Shown one piece after another: positions 11,971 through 21,759 of a DNA stretch of 64,000 nt (position 1 is the first letter of the stretch; each line of letters starts with the position of its first letter). The notes below the pieces were generated by a model. It saw only the letters and a list, made by a program, of their open reading frames with translations. It was not told the DNA's origin and did no database searches. The DNA lies in the NCBI GenBank assembly GCA_027604185.1, contig JADGKB010000001.1:124001-188000 (forward strand), read 5' to 3'. The translations under genes and the position numbers were made by a program. Source of the DNA: Boothiomyces macroporosus (Eukaryota > Chytridiomycota > Chytridiomycetes > Rhizophydiales > Terramycetaceae).

Positions 11971-12923
11971 TTACATTTCTCCCGTTTTTTTGATATTGAA
12001 TAGATTTGTAGATTCATTAAGCGTATCGCTTAGCAAATCAGTTATACCCATCCCAATGATTGCCATACCTAAACTAAAGATCATGGCAAAAATTAAGGCT
12101 TGGTACAGTCCCATATCACTTGAGAAGGCTAATACACTCGTTAGTACAACACTTGGGTTAGGGATAGCTTACCAACCGTTAAAACCGGCGTATAATAATG
12201 GTATAAATTTGGATACTGGATATGCAGCTAGAGTTTTCTGTTTGAACAACTCTTGCGAAATAGTGGAAAATATGATGAATGAAAGCAAGATTACTTCTAC
12301 AATTGAAACCACGGTACTATCTGTTGCTTGGCGCAGCATGGCTATCATTTTTCCAAACGAAACCGAAAGAGTGCCAAATATTGCACAGATAAGTACATAA
12401 AAATACAAACGCAGAGTTCTCGGTCTCCGAGAATAGATCACTAGCAGTGTAAGGAAAGCCATTAGTCCTCCAAACAGGATTATATTTGACAGCTTTGTTA
12501 TGTCCTTGTAAACTTCCTCTCTTGTAGCGGGCCCTTGCTCATTCTTTGGTGCTATATACAGTATTCCAACTACCCCGAACAGTATCGTAGCGTAACCGCG
12601 GATTTGATTTGTAGATAAAACTTCTTTCAACCAGTAACTGGCTCCAACCAAATTGATCAGGACAGATACGATACCAAAAGGGGTTATTATTGCTGGTGAA
12701 GTTTCCGTTAATGCTAACCAATTTCCGAATTCCCCCAAATAGTTTAAAGCTATTCCCATCAGCCAAAATATATTGTATATTCTGCTGGACAACTTGGATC
12801 TTCCTTCCGAAACGCTGATTCCGTATTTCTGCAGCAATTGACCTGATCCTATGAGACAGCTATTCATTAGACAAGTATGTACTTTGCAACGATGGCGATC
12901 ACCATTCCTTTAGCTACGGTCAT
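11971..12923 (-). CDS. NIPA-family magnesium transporter-like membrane protein
   Basis: 302 residues after removing introns at 12860-12882 (23 nt) and 12152-12172 (21 nt). It has about nine membrane segments in the DUF803/EamA arrangement; recognisable NIPA features are GEFGNWLALTETSPAIITPFG and PFGIVSVLINLVGASYWLKE, followed by a loop and GTLSVSFGK. NIPA proteins are proposed Mg2+ transporters of endosomes and plasma membrane. The 5' exon (MTVAKGMVIAIVAN) was recovered only by splicing. Family confidence is good; substrate is inferred. Confidence 0.85.
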
Positions 12924-12982
12924 TTGGAATTGGAAAAATCAAAAAATTATTCAAACAAAACCAAGTCTTAACAAGTACAAGT

Positions 12983-13768
12983 TTATTTGGGATGAAAGAG
13001 ACTTTCCAAAGGTTTCATGTCAAACTGCTTCCAGACTTCTTTGGAATCCAATGCCCTATCCATCATATCTGGTGGGCGAGGAACGGCTTTGCACCCACTC
13101 TCCAATATCAATTCCCTGACCCAATCTAATCTTTCTCCAGCTTCATAACCAAGGACTAATTCCCACCAATCATAAACCCGAAGATCAGTGACAATCCATC
13201 TCTGTCCGGCAGTAAAGTTGTTTGATACTTTGACAATTAGCCTTGCCACATCTAATCCATGAATCAGATGGAGTGAGGTCTTTAGTTTGAGTGCTTCTTT
13301 TGTAGGAGCAACTCTCGGAATCCAATTTTGTGGCTGTCTAGATCCACCGTATAATCCAGCTAAATTAAGAACACAACCGCCTAGTTTAAGGAAAGCCTCT
13401 TCGGCATTATAACGGGCATCGGGTTGTACAGGGCCGTGTCTGTCTGCCCATGGCTTTCCTACGAACGCTCTAGTTGAACCTAAAAGTATCCACTTGGACT
13501 TGTCTCCGTGAGCTGCATTATAAAGCCCCATTATAATTGCTGCTGATTCAATAGTAGGAAGCGGGAATGTTATTAAAACGGTTTTCGCACTTGGTAATCT
13601 TTTGTATTGTTGAGGGTCGGAATTAACTGGATCAAATTTGAAAGGTATTGTTTCCTCTCTTCCAGAAGTCGTTGTAGCAGCTACATTTATCCCGCTTTCT
13701 CTGCAAATTTGGTCGACATACTTGCCCTGCCATCCGTATCCTAAAATCAAAATTTCAACTGTTTTCAT
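12983..13768 (-). CDS. Rossmann-fold NAD(P)-binding epimerase-like protein
   Basis: 261 residues, single exon. The N-terminus MKTVEILILGYGWQGKYV carries a GxGxxG-like dinucleotide motif (GYGWQG), and the fold continues as an atypical extended SDR: LGSTRAF and LNLAGLYGGSRQP segments correspond to the active-site strand and loop, but the usual YxxxK is altered (ARYNAEEAFL). This resembles the bacterial YeeZ/NAD-dependent epimerase-like group of unknown substrate. I chose the ATG at 13768; an in-frame ATG at 13807 would add 13 residues. No intron. Confidence 0.75.
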   Translation of the reverse strand: MKTVEILILGYGWQGKYVDQICRESGINVAATTTSGREETIPFKFDPVNSDPQQYKRLPSAKTVLITFPLPTIESAAIIMGLYNAAHGDKSKWILLGSTRAFVGKPWADRHGPVQPDARYNAEEAFLKLGGCVLNLAGLYGGSRQPQNWIPRVAPTKEALKLKTSLHLIHGLDVARLIVKVSNNFTAGQRWIVTDLRVYDWWELVLGYEAGERLDWVRELILESGCKAVPRPPDMMDRALDSKEVWKQFDMKPLESLFHPK

Positions 13769-13851
13769 TGAGTAAAAATTTCTCACTTTAAAAATGTACT
13801 CTTTCAAGATTGGATTATATAAGCAACTTTTTCAGATATATTATTAAGCAA

Positions 13852-14168
13852 TTAGTGCTTGCTGCCCTTTAACCACGACTTGAGCTTTCTTTTGATTTGC
13901 ATGAGCAGAGTGTCTTTTTGCATCGTTGCTTCAAATCTTAAATTCGATTGCTGGACCTGCCGAGATTTCTGACATTGTTTCAAGTTTGGTATTTGTTCTG
14001 GATTTCGTTTGGCGGGGATAAAATCTTGGTATCTTGACCAATCGGTTACTATTGCTGCCTGAGGTTAATCAGGATAACCTTGATTTGCTGGGACTCTAAT
14101 TGTTTGAGAAGTGCTTTTCGTGACCTCGATAAAGTCTTGTGAGGCTTTATTCTTTTACCTGATGTCAT
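13852..14168 (-). CDS. Small basic protein, unknown, found by splicing
   Basis: 98 residues from two exons joined across a 20-nt intron at 14059-14078 (ends in TTAACCTCAG). Exon 1 reads MTSGKRIKPHKTLSRSRKAL and exon 2 begins AAIVTDWSRYQDFIPAKRNP; the C-terminus is KLKSWLKGSKH. Strongly basic, no membrane segment, so a nuclear or nucleolar role is plausible but not shown. The two exons are each too short to be noticed as open frames. I do not recognise a family. Confidence 0.6.
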
Positions 14169-14489
14169 TGTTGGGGGATGTTGTTTACTTTTGAACGCGA
14201 CATTTAAACATCTGATAAATTAATTAGGACAAGGAAATGGAATGCATTAACCGGATGTGTTCTTCTTATGGTAAAAAATACGTATAGATGGAGGCAGAGC
14301 TTGAACGGGTATAAATGTATTCAGTGTCTAAAATTTACTCTATATACCAAATTCGGAATGGTTGGGAACAATCAGTGAAATCACTGACTTTACCTTGAAA
14401 TAATTATAGATACAAGTTGAGCCTATGCCTGATATATCTTGGTATTGCTTGGTTAAAATGCAAATGCAATATTTATTGTAAAATGAAAC
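14169..14489. other. Intergenic stretch, about 320 bases
   Basis: No supportable gene. It contains a perfect short inverted repeat, CAGTGA-AA-TCACTG at 14373-14386, and TATA-like runs at 14311-14336. It probably holds the promoter of the small basic gene to the left and the 3' flank of the TVP18 paralogue to the right. Confidence 0.4.
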
Positions 14490-14999
14490 CTAAACTCTGC
14501 CAAGTGCGGCTGCAGCTACAGACTCGCTATTAATTGCGTTACTGCGAGCGCCCTCTTCTCCTTTGAATGCAGCAATTCCTACAATTAAATAATGTTACCA
14601 TAAAAGATTGCAGCAAGTGTCTGTGATACCGCAGCGACAAGAATACTTTCTGCGCTTTGAAAAAGCGATAACCAAATTAGTGTAGCAAAGACTGTGTAAA
14701 TTGCACATTTGATTCTGTTGTCATCCGAAATGGCGATAATACGGTCGGTATTTCGGATGCACTTGGCAATGAATGGTACTTCTAACAGGATAATAAAGAC
14801 ACCTTCGCAACTAGAATCAAGGAGAAATTACAAGGCAATGATGGAAAATATAAACACATGAAAGATGCTTCCAATACCAAAGATAATCAAAACTGAATTA
14901 GCAATAATTACAGAGCCCGCTGAGCCATCCAGTCCACTGTCCGTAAATCGCACATCTTCCTGATTTCACTTCTGCTACGAAATTGCTCCAAATTGACAT
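14490..14999 (-). CDS. TVP18-like Golgi membrane protein, paralogue 2
   Basis: 149 residues after removing introns at 14893-14911, 14811-14831 and 14579-14598 (19, 21, 20 nt). It has the family N-terminus with AIYGQWTGWLSG (TVP18/Flower: YGQW), four membrane segments, the LEVPFIAKC motif after the second helix, and FKGEEG near the C-terminus. It is a clear duplicate of the gene at 15715-16236, with FAU1 between them. TVP18 acts in late-Golgi traffic in yeast; the related animal Flower proteins are vesicle proteins. It lacks one intron present in its sister. Confidence 0.8.
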
Positions 15000-15083
15000 T
15001 TTTTTCAAACTTTTTTGTGCTGTTTCTTTGTCCCCCTCAAAGAAACTTAATCAACATAGCCATCAAAAATTAAGAGGCAAGGT

Positions 15084-15674
15084 TTATTGCGGGGTTATGA
15101 TATAGTCAGGCTTGATGTCATAGTCAGCAGTAGGAACCAAGTCAACCATTTGCGCAGATAAGCAAATCGCAATGGTATTTGGTTTTGGTTGACCATTCTT
15201 TCGGGCTAATTCAAAGCTCCTTGATAGAAATTTATCATAATAGCCCTTTCCGTACCCTATCCTGCTCCCTTGCTTATCAAAAGCCAACCCAGGCATGATG
15301 ACGAGGCTTAACCCCTCTTTATAATCTTCCACATTCAACCGATTTTCAGCTGGCAATGGCTCTGGGATTCCCCAAGAGTTTTTCTGCAAAGAGTAGAAAT
15401 CATCCATGGATTTCAATTGAACCATGTCCATCTTATCACCGCACATTGGAACAAAGCAATCCTTACCACTTGCGAATATATCTTGAAGTATTCCGATGGT
15501 TTCTACTTCTCCTGGCATATTCAAAAAGACGGAAACGGACTTGGAAGCCAAGTACGCCGGGTGAGACAAAAGTTTCTTTGTAATGATTTGGCTTTCGGTA
15601 TCGATCAGTTGCTGAGGCACTTTTTTCAAAATTGCCTTCATTTCTTTACGAAAGGCTTTCTTTGCTGCCAACAT
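15084..15674 (-). CDS. FAU1: 5-formyltetrahydrofolate cyclo-ligase
   Basis: Converts 5-formyl-THF to 5,10-methenyl-THF with ATP, in folate one-carbon metabolism. 196 residues, single exon, normal length. The N-terminal KKAFRKEMKAIL helix and the C-terminal signature PGLAFDKQGSRIGYGKGYYDKFL, which forms the ATP/folate site, are intact. It lies between two TVP18-like genes with gaps of 84 and 40 bases; the context says nothing further about its role. Confidence 0.95.
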   Translation of the reverse strand: MLAAKKAFRKEMKAILKKVPQQLIDTESQIITKKLLSHPAYLASKSVSVFLNMPGEVETIGILQDIFASGKDCFVPMCGDKMDMVQLKSMDDFYSLQKNSWGIPEPLPAENRLNVEDYKEGLSLVIMPGLAFDKQGSRIGYGKGYYDKFLSRSFELARKNGQPKPNTIAICLSAQMVDLVPTADYDIKPDYIITPQ

Positions 15675-15714
15675 TTTAAATTTTTAGAAAACTTTCAAAT
15701 TTATTACGGTGGTG

Positions 15715-16236
15715 TTAAACTCTGCTGCTGATAACTGTTCGAGCAATGCCTTCTTGAGTAACTACGTTGCTCTTGGCAGGTTCTTCTCCCTTCAACACCG
15801 CACCACCTACATAAGTAAAGGTTACCGTAAGACAATCCAGATAAAGACAATGTGATTGCAGGAACGATAATTCCAGATCCGCTTTGGATAAGCGAGCACC
15901 ACAAGATAGTAGCGAATCTACTTTAACATGTATTTACATGACATATGCCAAAGCCTTGAACTTTATGTTTTCAGACATGGCAATAAGTCTATCGGTTCCT
16001 CTGATACACTTTGCCAAAAAGGTAAATTCAACCAAGGTAACAACAGCTCCTTCAGCACTATTTTAATAAGATCTTACAGACAAATAATGGCCCAAATGAT
16101 CATACTGGAAAAGAGCGAAGATATTCCAAAAATAATACATACTGGGTTAGTATAGAGTACAGAGCGCAGATAGCCAGCCCATCCATTGTCCGTAGATACT
16201 GAGTTTTCCGGACTTTAGTTCAGTCAAGAAAGACAT
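15715..16236 (-). CDS. TVP18: TVP18-like Golgi membrane protein, paralogue 1
   Basis: 147 residues from five exons; introns at 16142-16160, 16058-16077, 15918-15937 and 15807-15825 (19, 20, 20, 19 nt). The N-terminus LKSGKLSIYGQWMGWLSA is the diagnostic TVP18/Flower start, with four membrane helices and LVEFTFLAKC after helix 2. Introns 1, 2 and 4 sit at the same codons as in paralogue 2; intron 3, before FATILW, is unique to this copy. Predicted resident of Golgi vesicles. Confidence 0.85.
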
Positions 16237-16268
16237 TTTTAATAAACTTTAAAAAACGCGAAATCAAC

Positions 16269-16460
16269 ATGTGGCTGCGATCCAATCAGCGAAAGATATC
16301 TCAAGAGTGTTTACTATCTGGTGCAAGTAGAGTGTTTATTAAATTATTATTCTTTTCCTTGTTCTTTTTCTATCTTGTGCTTGACTGCTGCTTTGAAAAA
16401 CCCATGGATGGACTGGCAAGCCAAACTGGCCAACTCGTACGATCCGTCAAACTATGTTAA
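16269..16460 (+). CDS. Possible small membrane protein (weak)
   Basis: A 63-codon frame with one hydrophobic segment (VFIKLLFFSLFFFYLVL). It begins 33 bases from the divergent TVP18 start, has ACGCG eight bases before its ATG (16256-16260), and overlaps the 3' end of RRP46 by nine bases. An alternative model with a 19-nt intron would read the downstream part as NPWMDWQAKLANSYDPSNYV, which also looks protein-like. I cannot choose between these; it may also be chance. Confidence 0.3.
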   Translation: MWLRSNQRKISQECLLSGASRVFIKLLFFSLFFFYLVLDCCFEKPMDGLASQTGQLVRSVKLC

Positions 16461-17058
16461 TATATATAGCACCTCTTCTTTAGTGTAAACTCCTGTAGAA
16501 TTCGTCGCGATACAGTTTCCACTGATTGCATCGAAAACAAAATTATGCACAGATTGAGCTTCTTCTAATTCGATAACAGTAGGATCTAGTAGCAATCTAC
16601 CATCAGTGTGAACCATTGTTGTAACTCCAGCAAATGTGCTATTCAACGGCACACCTGCATCCAACAAAGCGAGCATCATTGCATTTACTGCTGTAGTTAA
16701 TATCGATCCATCATCCGCCAGTACTTGAAAACTAATCCGAATCATTGTTCGAGGATGCAGTGCGTCAATTATAACCAAAGTTGCAATTTTTTCAAGAATC
16801 CGTTCATATAATCTATCCAAGGTTGCTTTAAATTAATTATGCAGTACTTCCTTTTCCTACTAGAGGAGTAAATGATACAGATATGTATGCCTTATCCATC
16901 AATTCGTCCCTCTGTTTGACTGCCATAGGCCCATTGACTGCGCAGAGGACAGAGGATTTGCCAAATTGGAATTTGGCTGATCCATCAGCCCTTGAAAGGT
17001 ATCCTAAACCACTACCCATTGTTCTTACCGACGTATTTGTTCTTTGGTCTGGTCGCAT
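16452..17058 (-). CDS. RRP46: RRP46/EXOSC5, RNase PH-like exosome ring subunit
   Basis: 194 residues after removing a 22-nt intron at 16826-16847. The order of motifs follows EXOSC5: SRADGSAKFQFGKSSVLCAVNGP near the N-terminus, LHPRTMIRISFQVLADDGS, a GVPLNSTFAGV segment and LLLDPTVIELEEA. The RNase PH catalytic residues are not conserved in this family, so the role is structural in the exosome ring. Together with DIS3 this places two exosome genes in the window. I start at ATG 17058 (MRPDQRT); an upstream in-frame extension lacks a better ATG. Confidence 0.9.
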
Positions 17059-17082
17059 ATGAAAAATTTTCAAAAAAATTGA

Positions 17083-18914
17083 ATGTTTAAACATTTCCAA
17101 AGGCTACGAATATTTCGACCCAATCGCTTGTATATCAGGAATTTTGTATCACCGTTAACACCGGAACAAGGCCAGCAAGCGCTGCGATCTGCTCGCCAAG
17201 CATTGATCAATAATGTGGAAGGATTCTTTCCGAGACAGCGATTACGATTGCGCTTATTTCTAATGGGACAAGTCAGACCAATGAAAATGGATGATGCGCT
17301 TGCGCTATTGTCCTGGTTCTTTCTGGGACACTCTATATTCATTCTTGTTGGAACAACCACATTCGTTTCGGTAATGATTGTAGTTACAAATTCATTCAAT
17401 ATCCAAGGTTCTTTTCAAATAATAGTAGATTATTTTGCGGATTATATCAGTGAATTGCTCACGTTCTGGACAGGTTACAATATAACATTCGAGTCAGCGT
17501 CAGTTCCTTGGCGTCTCGGAACAATTCGATTGGAAAATGTAAAGATTGTGTGTAATGAAGAAACCTGGAAAACACTTCAAAAGAAAATTGCATATAGAGA
17601 TGGTGTAGAGTATAATCCTGGGGAAGTTAACACAAATTTTGCTTACTGGGATACAACTGTCGAAAGTATCGATGTCACCCTATCGCTGTGGAGGTGGTTA
17701 GATGGTTTTAATTGATTAACACTAGGCCGTGGAGTGGTAAAGGATGCAATCATCAAAGGTGTGAGAGGTGTTTGTGATAGGACGCATATTACTTGGGATA
17801 ACTGGGAACCAGCCAGGCGCTCGCCTCAATTTGGTGATTTTGAATTGGACTCTCTAGTAATTGAAGACGCTCTTGTTACAATTTGTAATCCAAGACAGAG
17901 ACCGATTACGCTTGCAATATTCAATGCCAAATTGCCAACTTTCCGCAAACAGTGGCTCCTATATGAGTAATTGTACAATAATGTTAGCTGGCTTTGTGCA
18001 GATTCAATTGTCGGGACCCTAGAAGACTGTCTTTTTAGTGTACATAAACCTCAAACAAAAGACCTGCGAATTCAAAACGAGCTTCGCGCAAATTGGTCCA
18101 AATTAGTAAATAACATTAACCAAAGTCGAATATGAAAATGTACGGATTGCCTATCACGCAGCTGAATAATAATGCCAAGGGTCCTTTATCTTGGATTACC
18201 AAAGGAACTATAGACCTTGATCTACATATCCTTGTGCCTCACACGCAACAAGACGAAGATCTGTTTGATAAGATATTGGACGAAGTTGATGGTTTGAGAT
18301 ATGAAGCGCTACACAAGTTTGAAGCATTCATGTCACCAAATGATTGTAAAACAGAGGAAGTACAAAAGAAAATTTCACTAAAAGAAATGAGACAATATGG
18401 CCTAAAATACTCTAGAAACGAACCTAATACCGACATAGAAGAACCTAATGATCCACTGCTGTCAGTAAAGCCCTCATCGAATATGATTATGCTCGGAAAG
18501 ATTAAGGTGAAGGATATTAAAGCTAATGTCCCCATCGTTAATGAGTCGCTGAGCTACATGTCATCCGCATTGATTAGACCTGTGGTTGGATATTTGAATG
18601 CAAACAAAATTATGATACCATTTTCACTAAGTGCCCAGATGGACGTGGTATCCAGTTGCTAATTGTAGGAAAACTTTAATGGAGCTTGGGATATATACTC
18701 TGCAGGGTTGGTAGATGTGCTCTCTGAAGAAATGGGTAGAGCAGTTGCGGATTTGGTCAATGACGAACAGGAGCAAGCCAAAAGACTGAAAGAGTTCGGT
18801 CTATGGTCGGTCGCAGAAGTAAGCCAAAAAATCCTGAATGTTGTTGAGCACGCAAGAGGAGACAGGGGAAAGTCAGAGTACGCAGGTATTGATACCTTTT
18901 CAGCCGTATGGTAG
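17083..18914 (+). CDS. MDM31: MDM31/MDM32-family mitochondrial inner-membrane protein
   Basis: 582 residues after removing introns at 17705-17725, 17967-17987, 18106-18125 and 18648-18668 (21, 21, 20, 21 nt). The N-terminus (MFKHFQRLRIFRPNRLY) is a good mitochondrial presequence, a membrane helix follows near residue 75-105, then the conserved GRGVVKDAIIKGVRGVCDR block and a C-terminal NGAWDIYSAGLVD block typical of Mdm31. In yeast it is needed for mitochondrial morphology and lipid homeostasis. Its start codon is only 24 bases from that of divergent RRP46. Confidence 0.9.
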
Positions 18915-19043
18915 TTATACAGCACAGCCATTCATGTATCTAAATTACATTATTTAAATATAAATATTTTTGATTTATACATTTTACGGCGTTTCTGTTT
19001 CATCAAAGTAGCACAAGACCTTGAATCAAATTTTGCTTTCAAA

Positions 19044-20711
19044 ATGACTCAAGAGGATTTACTGCACAGATTGGTATACAAAAACGATCCCACTGAATTA
19101 GAAAAGGCACTTGGCTCGGCCAAGGATGTCAATTCGTTGCACAGAGGGCAAACCCCGCTCACTCTAGCTATAACTCTTGGGTATAAGGACTGTGTCAAGA
19201 CGTTGTTGGACTTTGGTTGCTCCACTCTTATTCCGAATGAATTCGGCTGGATGCCATTCCAAGAAGCGACTTCATACGGGAACAGAGAAATAATGAAGAT
19301 GGTATATCTAGCAAAGAGGAAGGAATACTCAAAATGGGTAGATGAAAAGGGAAAGAAGATTTTAAATGAACTTTCTTTGGTACTTTTGTTCTGATGGTAG
19401 GATTTGCAAGATTTTAGTGCTGAAATGCAATGGAGCTTCACTTCGTTCATCCCATTTGTTAGCTCATTATGTCCTTCAGATACTTATACAGTACATGTGA
19501 CTAATATTAGATCACAAAGAAAGGGAGTTGTGTTCGCATTGACACCACCTTGGTTGGGTTTGAGCGATTGAACTGGATCAGAGGAAATATTTCGATTATC
19601 TTCAATGGAGACGGGCCTGGTACTACTTTAATAATGTAGATCCAAAGCTAGTTATTGTAGATCATGATACAAAGACGGTTCAGCAAGTTTGGCCAAGGGA
19701 TTTCTCACTTACTGATGAAGCGATCGAAGAAGATATTTCAGTAGCATTAAATACCCCAATCGTAACTAATTGATTGACTTAGAACAAATCTCCAGATTTT
19801 CATTGGCAATCATTTAATATTTCACGAGCCAAAAGCGGGTTTTTATTCAAGGTAGCACAACGCTAACATAGTACAACCGCAACGAAAACATTGAAGGATA
19901 TCCCACCAGTGTATGGAACATTGATTCATTCACTGTTTCTTTCCCAACTAGAACTGAACATTTGAGCGCCAATCCACTACCCCAATTCAAAATCATTGAA
20001 AACAAGATTGCAGCAAAGAAAGCAGCCAGAGAACAAAAAGCAAAAGAAGCAGCTAGCAAGCCTAAGTCAAGATTTGTTATTGCAAATCCAGACAAATCTG
20101 ATTCCGATTCTGAAGATGAGTATTTGAAAAAAGAAAGGGAAGAAGAGGAAAAGATTAGAAATTATAAAGCTGGCTATCGAAATATTCAGGATGGGGTTGA
20201 CGAAGACGACGAAGAACTTAAAGCTGCAAAAAGAGCCTTTTCTGAACTTGCAGCATTTAGAGGAACCCTTGATCCCCCAACGCCTTGCCAAATTGCTTTG
20301 GAAGACTATTTTGCTAGAAGCGATTCTATCCACCTTGGCCGTCCTTTCGAGTTGGATGTCAAAGAAAGAAACTTTTCAGGAAAGTTGTGGATTTACAAAC
20401 CAATTGGTGATCCAAATACCGATTTGGAAACTATACCAATCAATTTCTCTATTCTTTCACCAATCCTGGAACTAGTGGGGTTAGGAAATGAGCATTTGCG
20501 TTCATTTACCAACTTTATTGACCAAAGTATGCCTGATGGCTTCCCAATCCAAATTGAATTACCAATTGGCATGTTACCGCTTTCCGCCAATATCAGATTT
20601 CAGAATATCAAAAAGAGTTGCGATCATGAAAAAGATTGGTTTGATATTCCTGTAGTTGGTGGTGCTTATCGTGCTGGTGAAGTTGTTCGAGCAGTTGAAG
20701 ATGCGCTATAA
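19044..20711 (+). CDS. ANKRD13-like ankyrin protein with GPCC domain
   Basis: 521 residues after removing introns at 19380-19400, 19491-19510, 19620-19639, 19762-19782 and 19852-19871 (20-21 nt). N-terminal ankyrin repeats ([20 protein letters not shown]) are followed by the ANKRD13 core: [23 protein letters not shown], an acidic-basic linker, then [17 protein letters not shown]. In animals ANKRD13 proteins bind ubiquitinated cargo on endosomes and some are ER-linked. I do not see clear C-terminal ubiquitin-interacting motifs, so the cargo role is uncertain. Confidence 0.88.
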
Positions 20712-20774
20712 TAACATTCTGTTTCGTTTCAATATTTCTAGTCTTGACTTTAAACATTAAATGCTAAAGATAAT

Positions 20775-21653
20775 TTATTCTTTCAAATTCAACAAAACGT
20801 TAGATCCACCGCTAGGCAAGTATGTGATATTCTTGCTTGAGCTTAAAGTGGCAGCAATATCTTTAGAGGTTTCAATTCTTCTCAACTCTAAATGGGCTTG
20901 ACCACTCTTTTTGTATGCATCAGAGAGCAACTGCGCAGCTTGAGATTCACCTTCAGCACGAATAATTCCAGCCAACTTTTCTTGTTCTGCTCTTTCTACG
21001 ACGAATCTTGCTCGTTCAGCTTCTTGCTGAGCAATAACTTTTTGTTCTACTGCATCTGTAAATTCTTTTCCAAATGTCAAGTGAGTCTAAATTAGTTAAT
21101 GATTACAATAGAGACATCTTCCAATTCAATATTAAATTCCCCAGCTCTTTTTACTAATTCTGATCTGATTCTGTTAGAGACTTGTTCACGCTGAGTGATT
21201 AATTCACTGGCATCGAATTGTGCTACAACAGCTTTCAATACTTCATTTCCAATGGATGGAAGAACACGTTCTGCATCAACAAAAGAGTACCTTCATAGTC
21301 CAACCCCAACTTGGAATAAATAACACTTAGTTTAGCTAATTCTGGTTTATGCAGTACTCTCAAAGTCAATGAAACGGTTTGCATATCCCTTGATCCGGTA
21401 GTGGTTGAAATGTTTCTTGGTTTGATTCGCACATCAAATGTGATTGCTCTTTGCAGCCATGGAACCAGAAAGTGGGTGCCTTCGTCGATTGTTTTGGGAA
21501 GAACACCTCGAATTAGGTCAACTTACCATTGATACGGTCAAAAATAACCGCCCTGTGTCCGGCTTGAACGTTATACATTGAATACGATGCTGCGCTAAAT
21601 GCGATTGTAACTGGTAGTGCCCAACGTGCTACTGCTTCCAATACCTGTGCCAT
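20775..21653 (-). CDS. PHB1: Prohibitin 1, inner-membrane ring scaffold
   Basis: 272 residues, as in yeast Phb1 (287) and human PHB1 (272). Introns at 21507-21526, 21271-21290 and 21087-21106 (all 20 nt). N-terminal hydrophobic anchor, then the band-7 domain: [56 protein letters not shown], and the coiled coil [20 protein letters not shown]. It forms the ring complex that protects inner-membrane proteins. Confidence 0.97.
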
Positions 21654-21759
21654 TTTCAAGATTAAAAAAGGTTCAAAAAGTTTTTACAGTTAGTCATCGA
21701 AACTGATTGGTCACATTTTGATCTTGGGCAGAAACGGTTGGCTATTTTTTCCCCTAAAA

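Noticed and set aside
14373..14386. Perfect inverted repeat CAGTGA-AA-TCACTG as a bacterial-type terminator
   Set aside because: The stem is only six bases with a two-base loop and there is no T run; the genome is eukaryotic.
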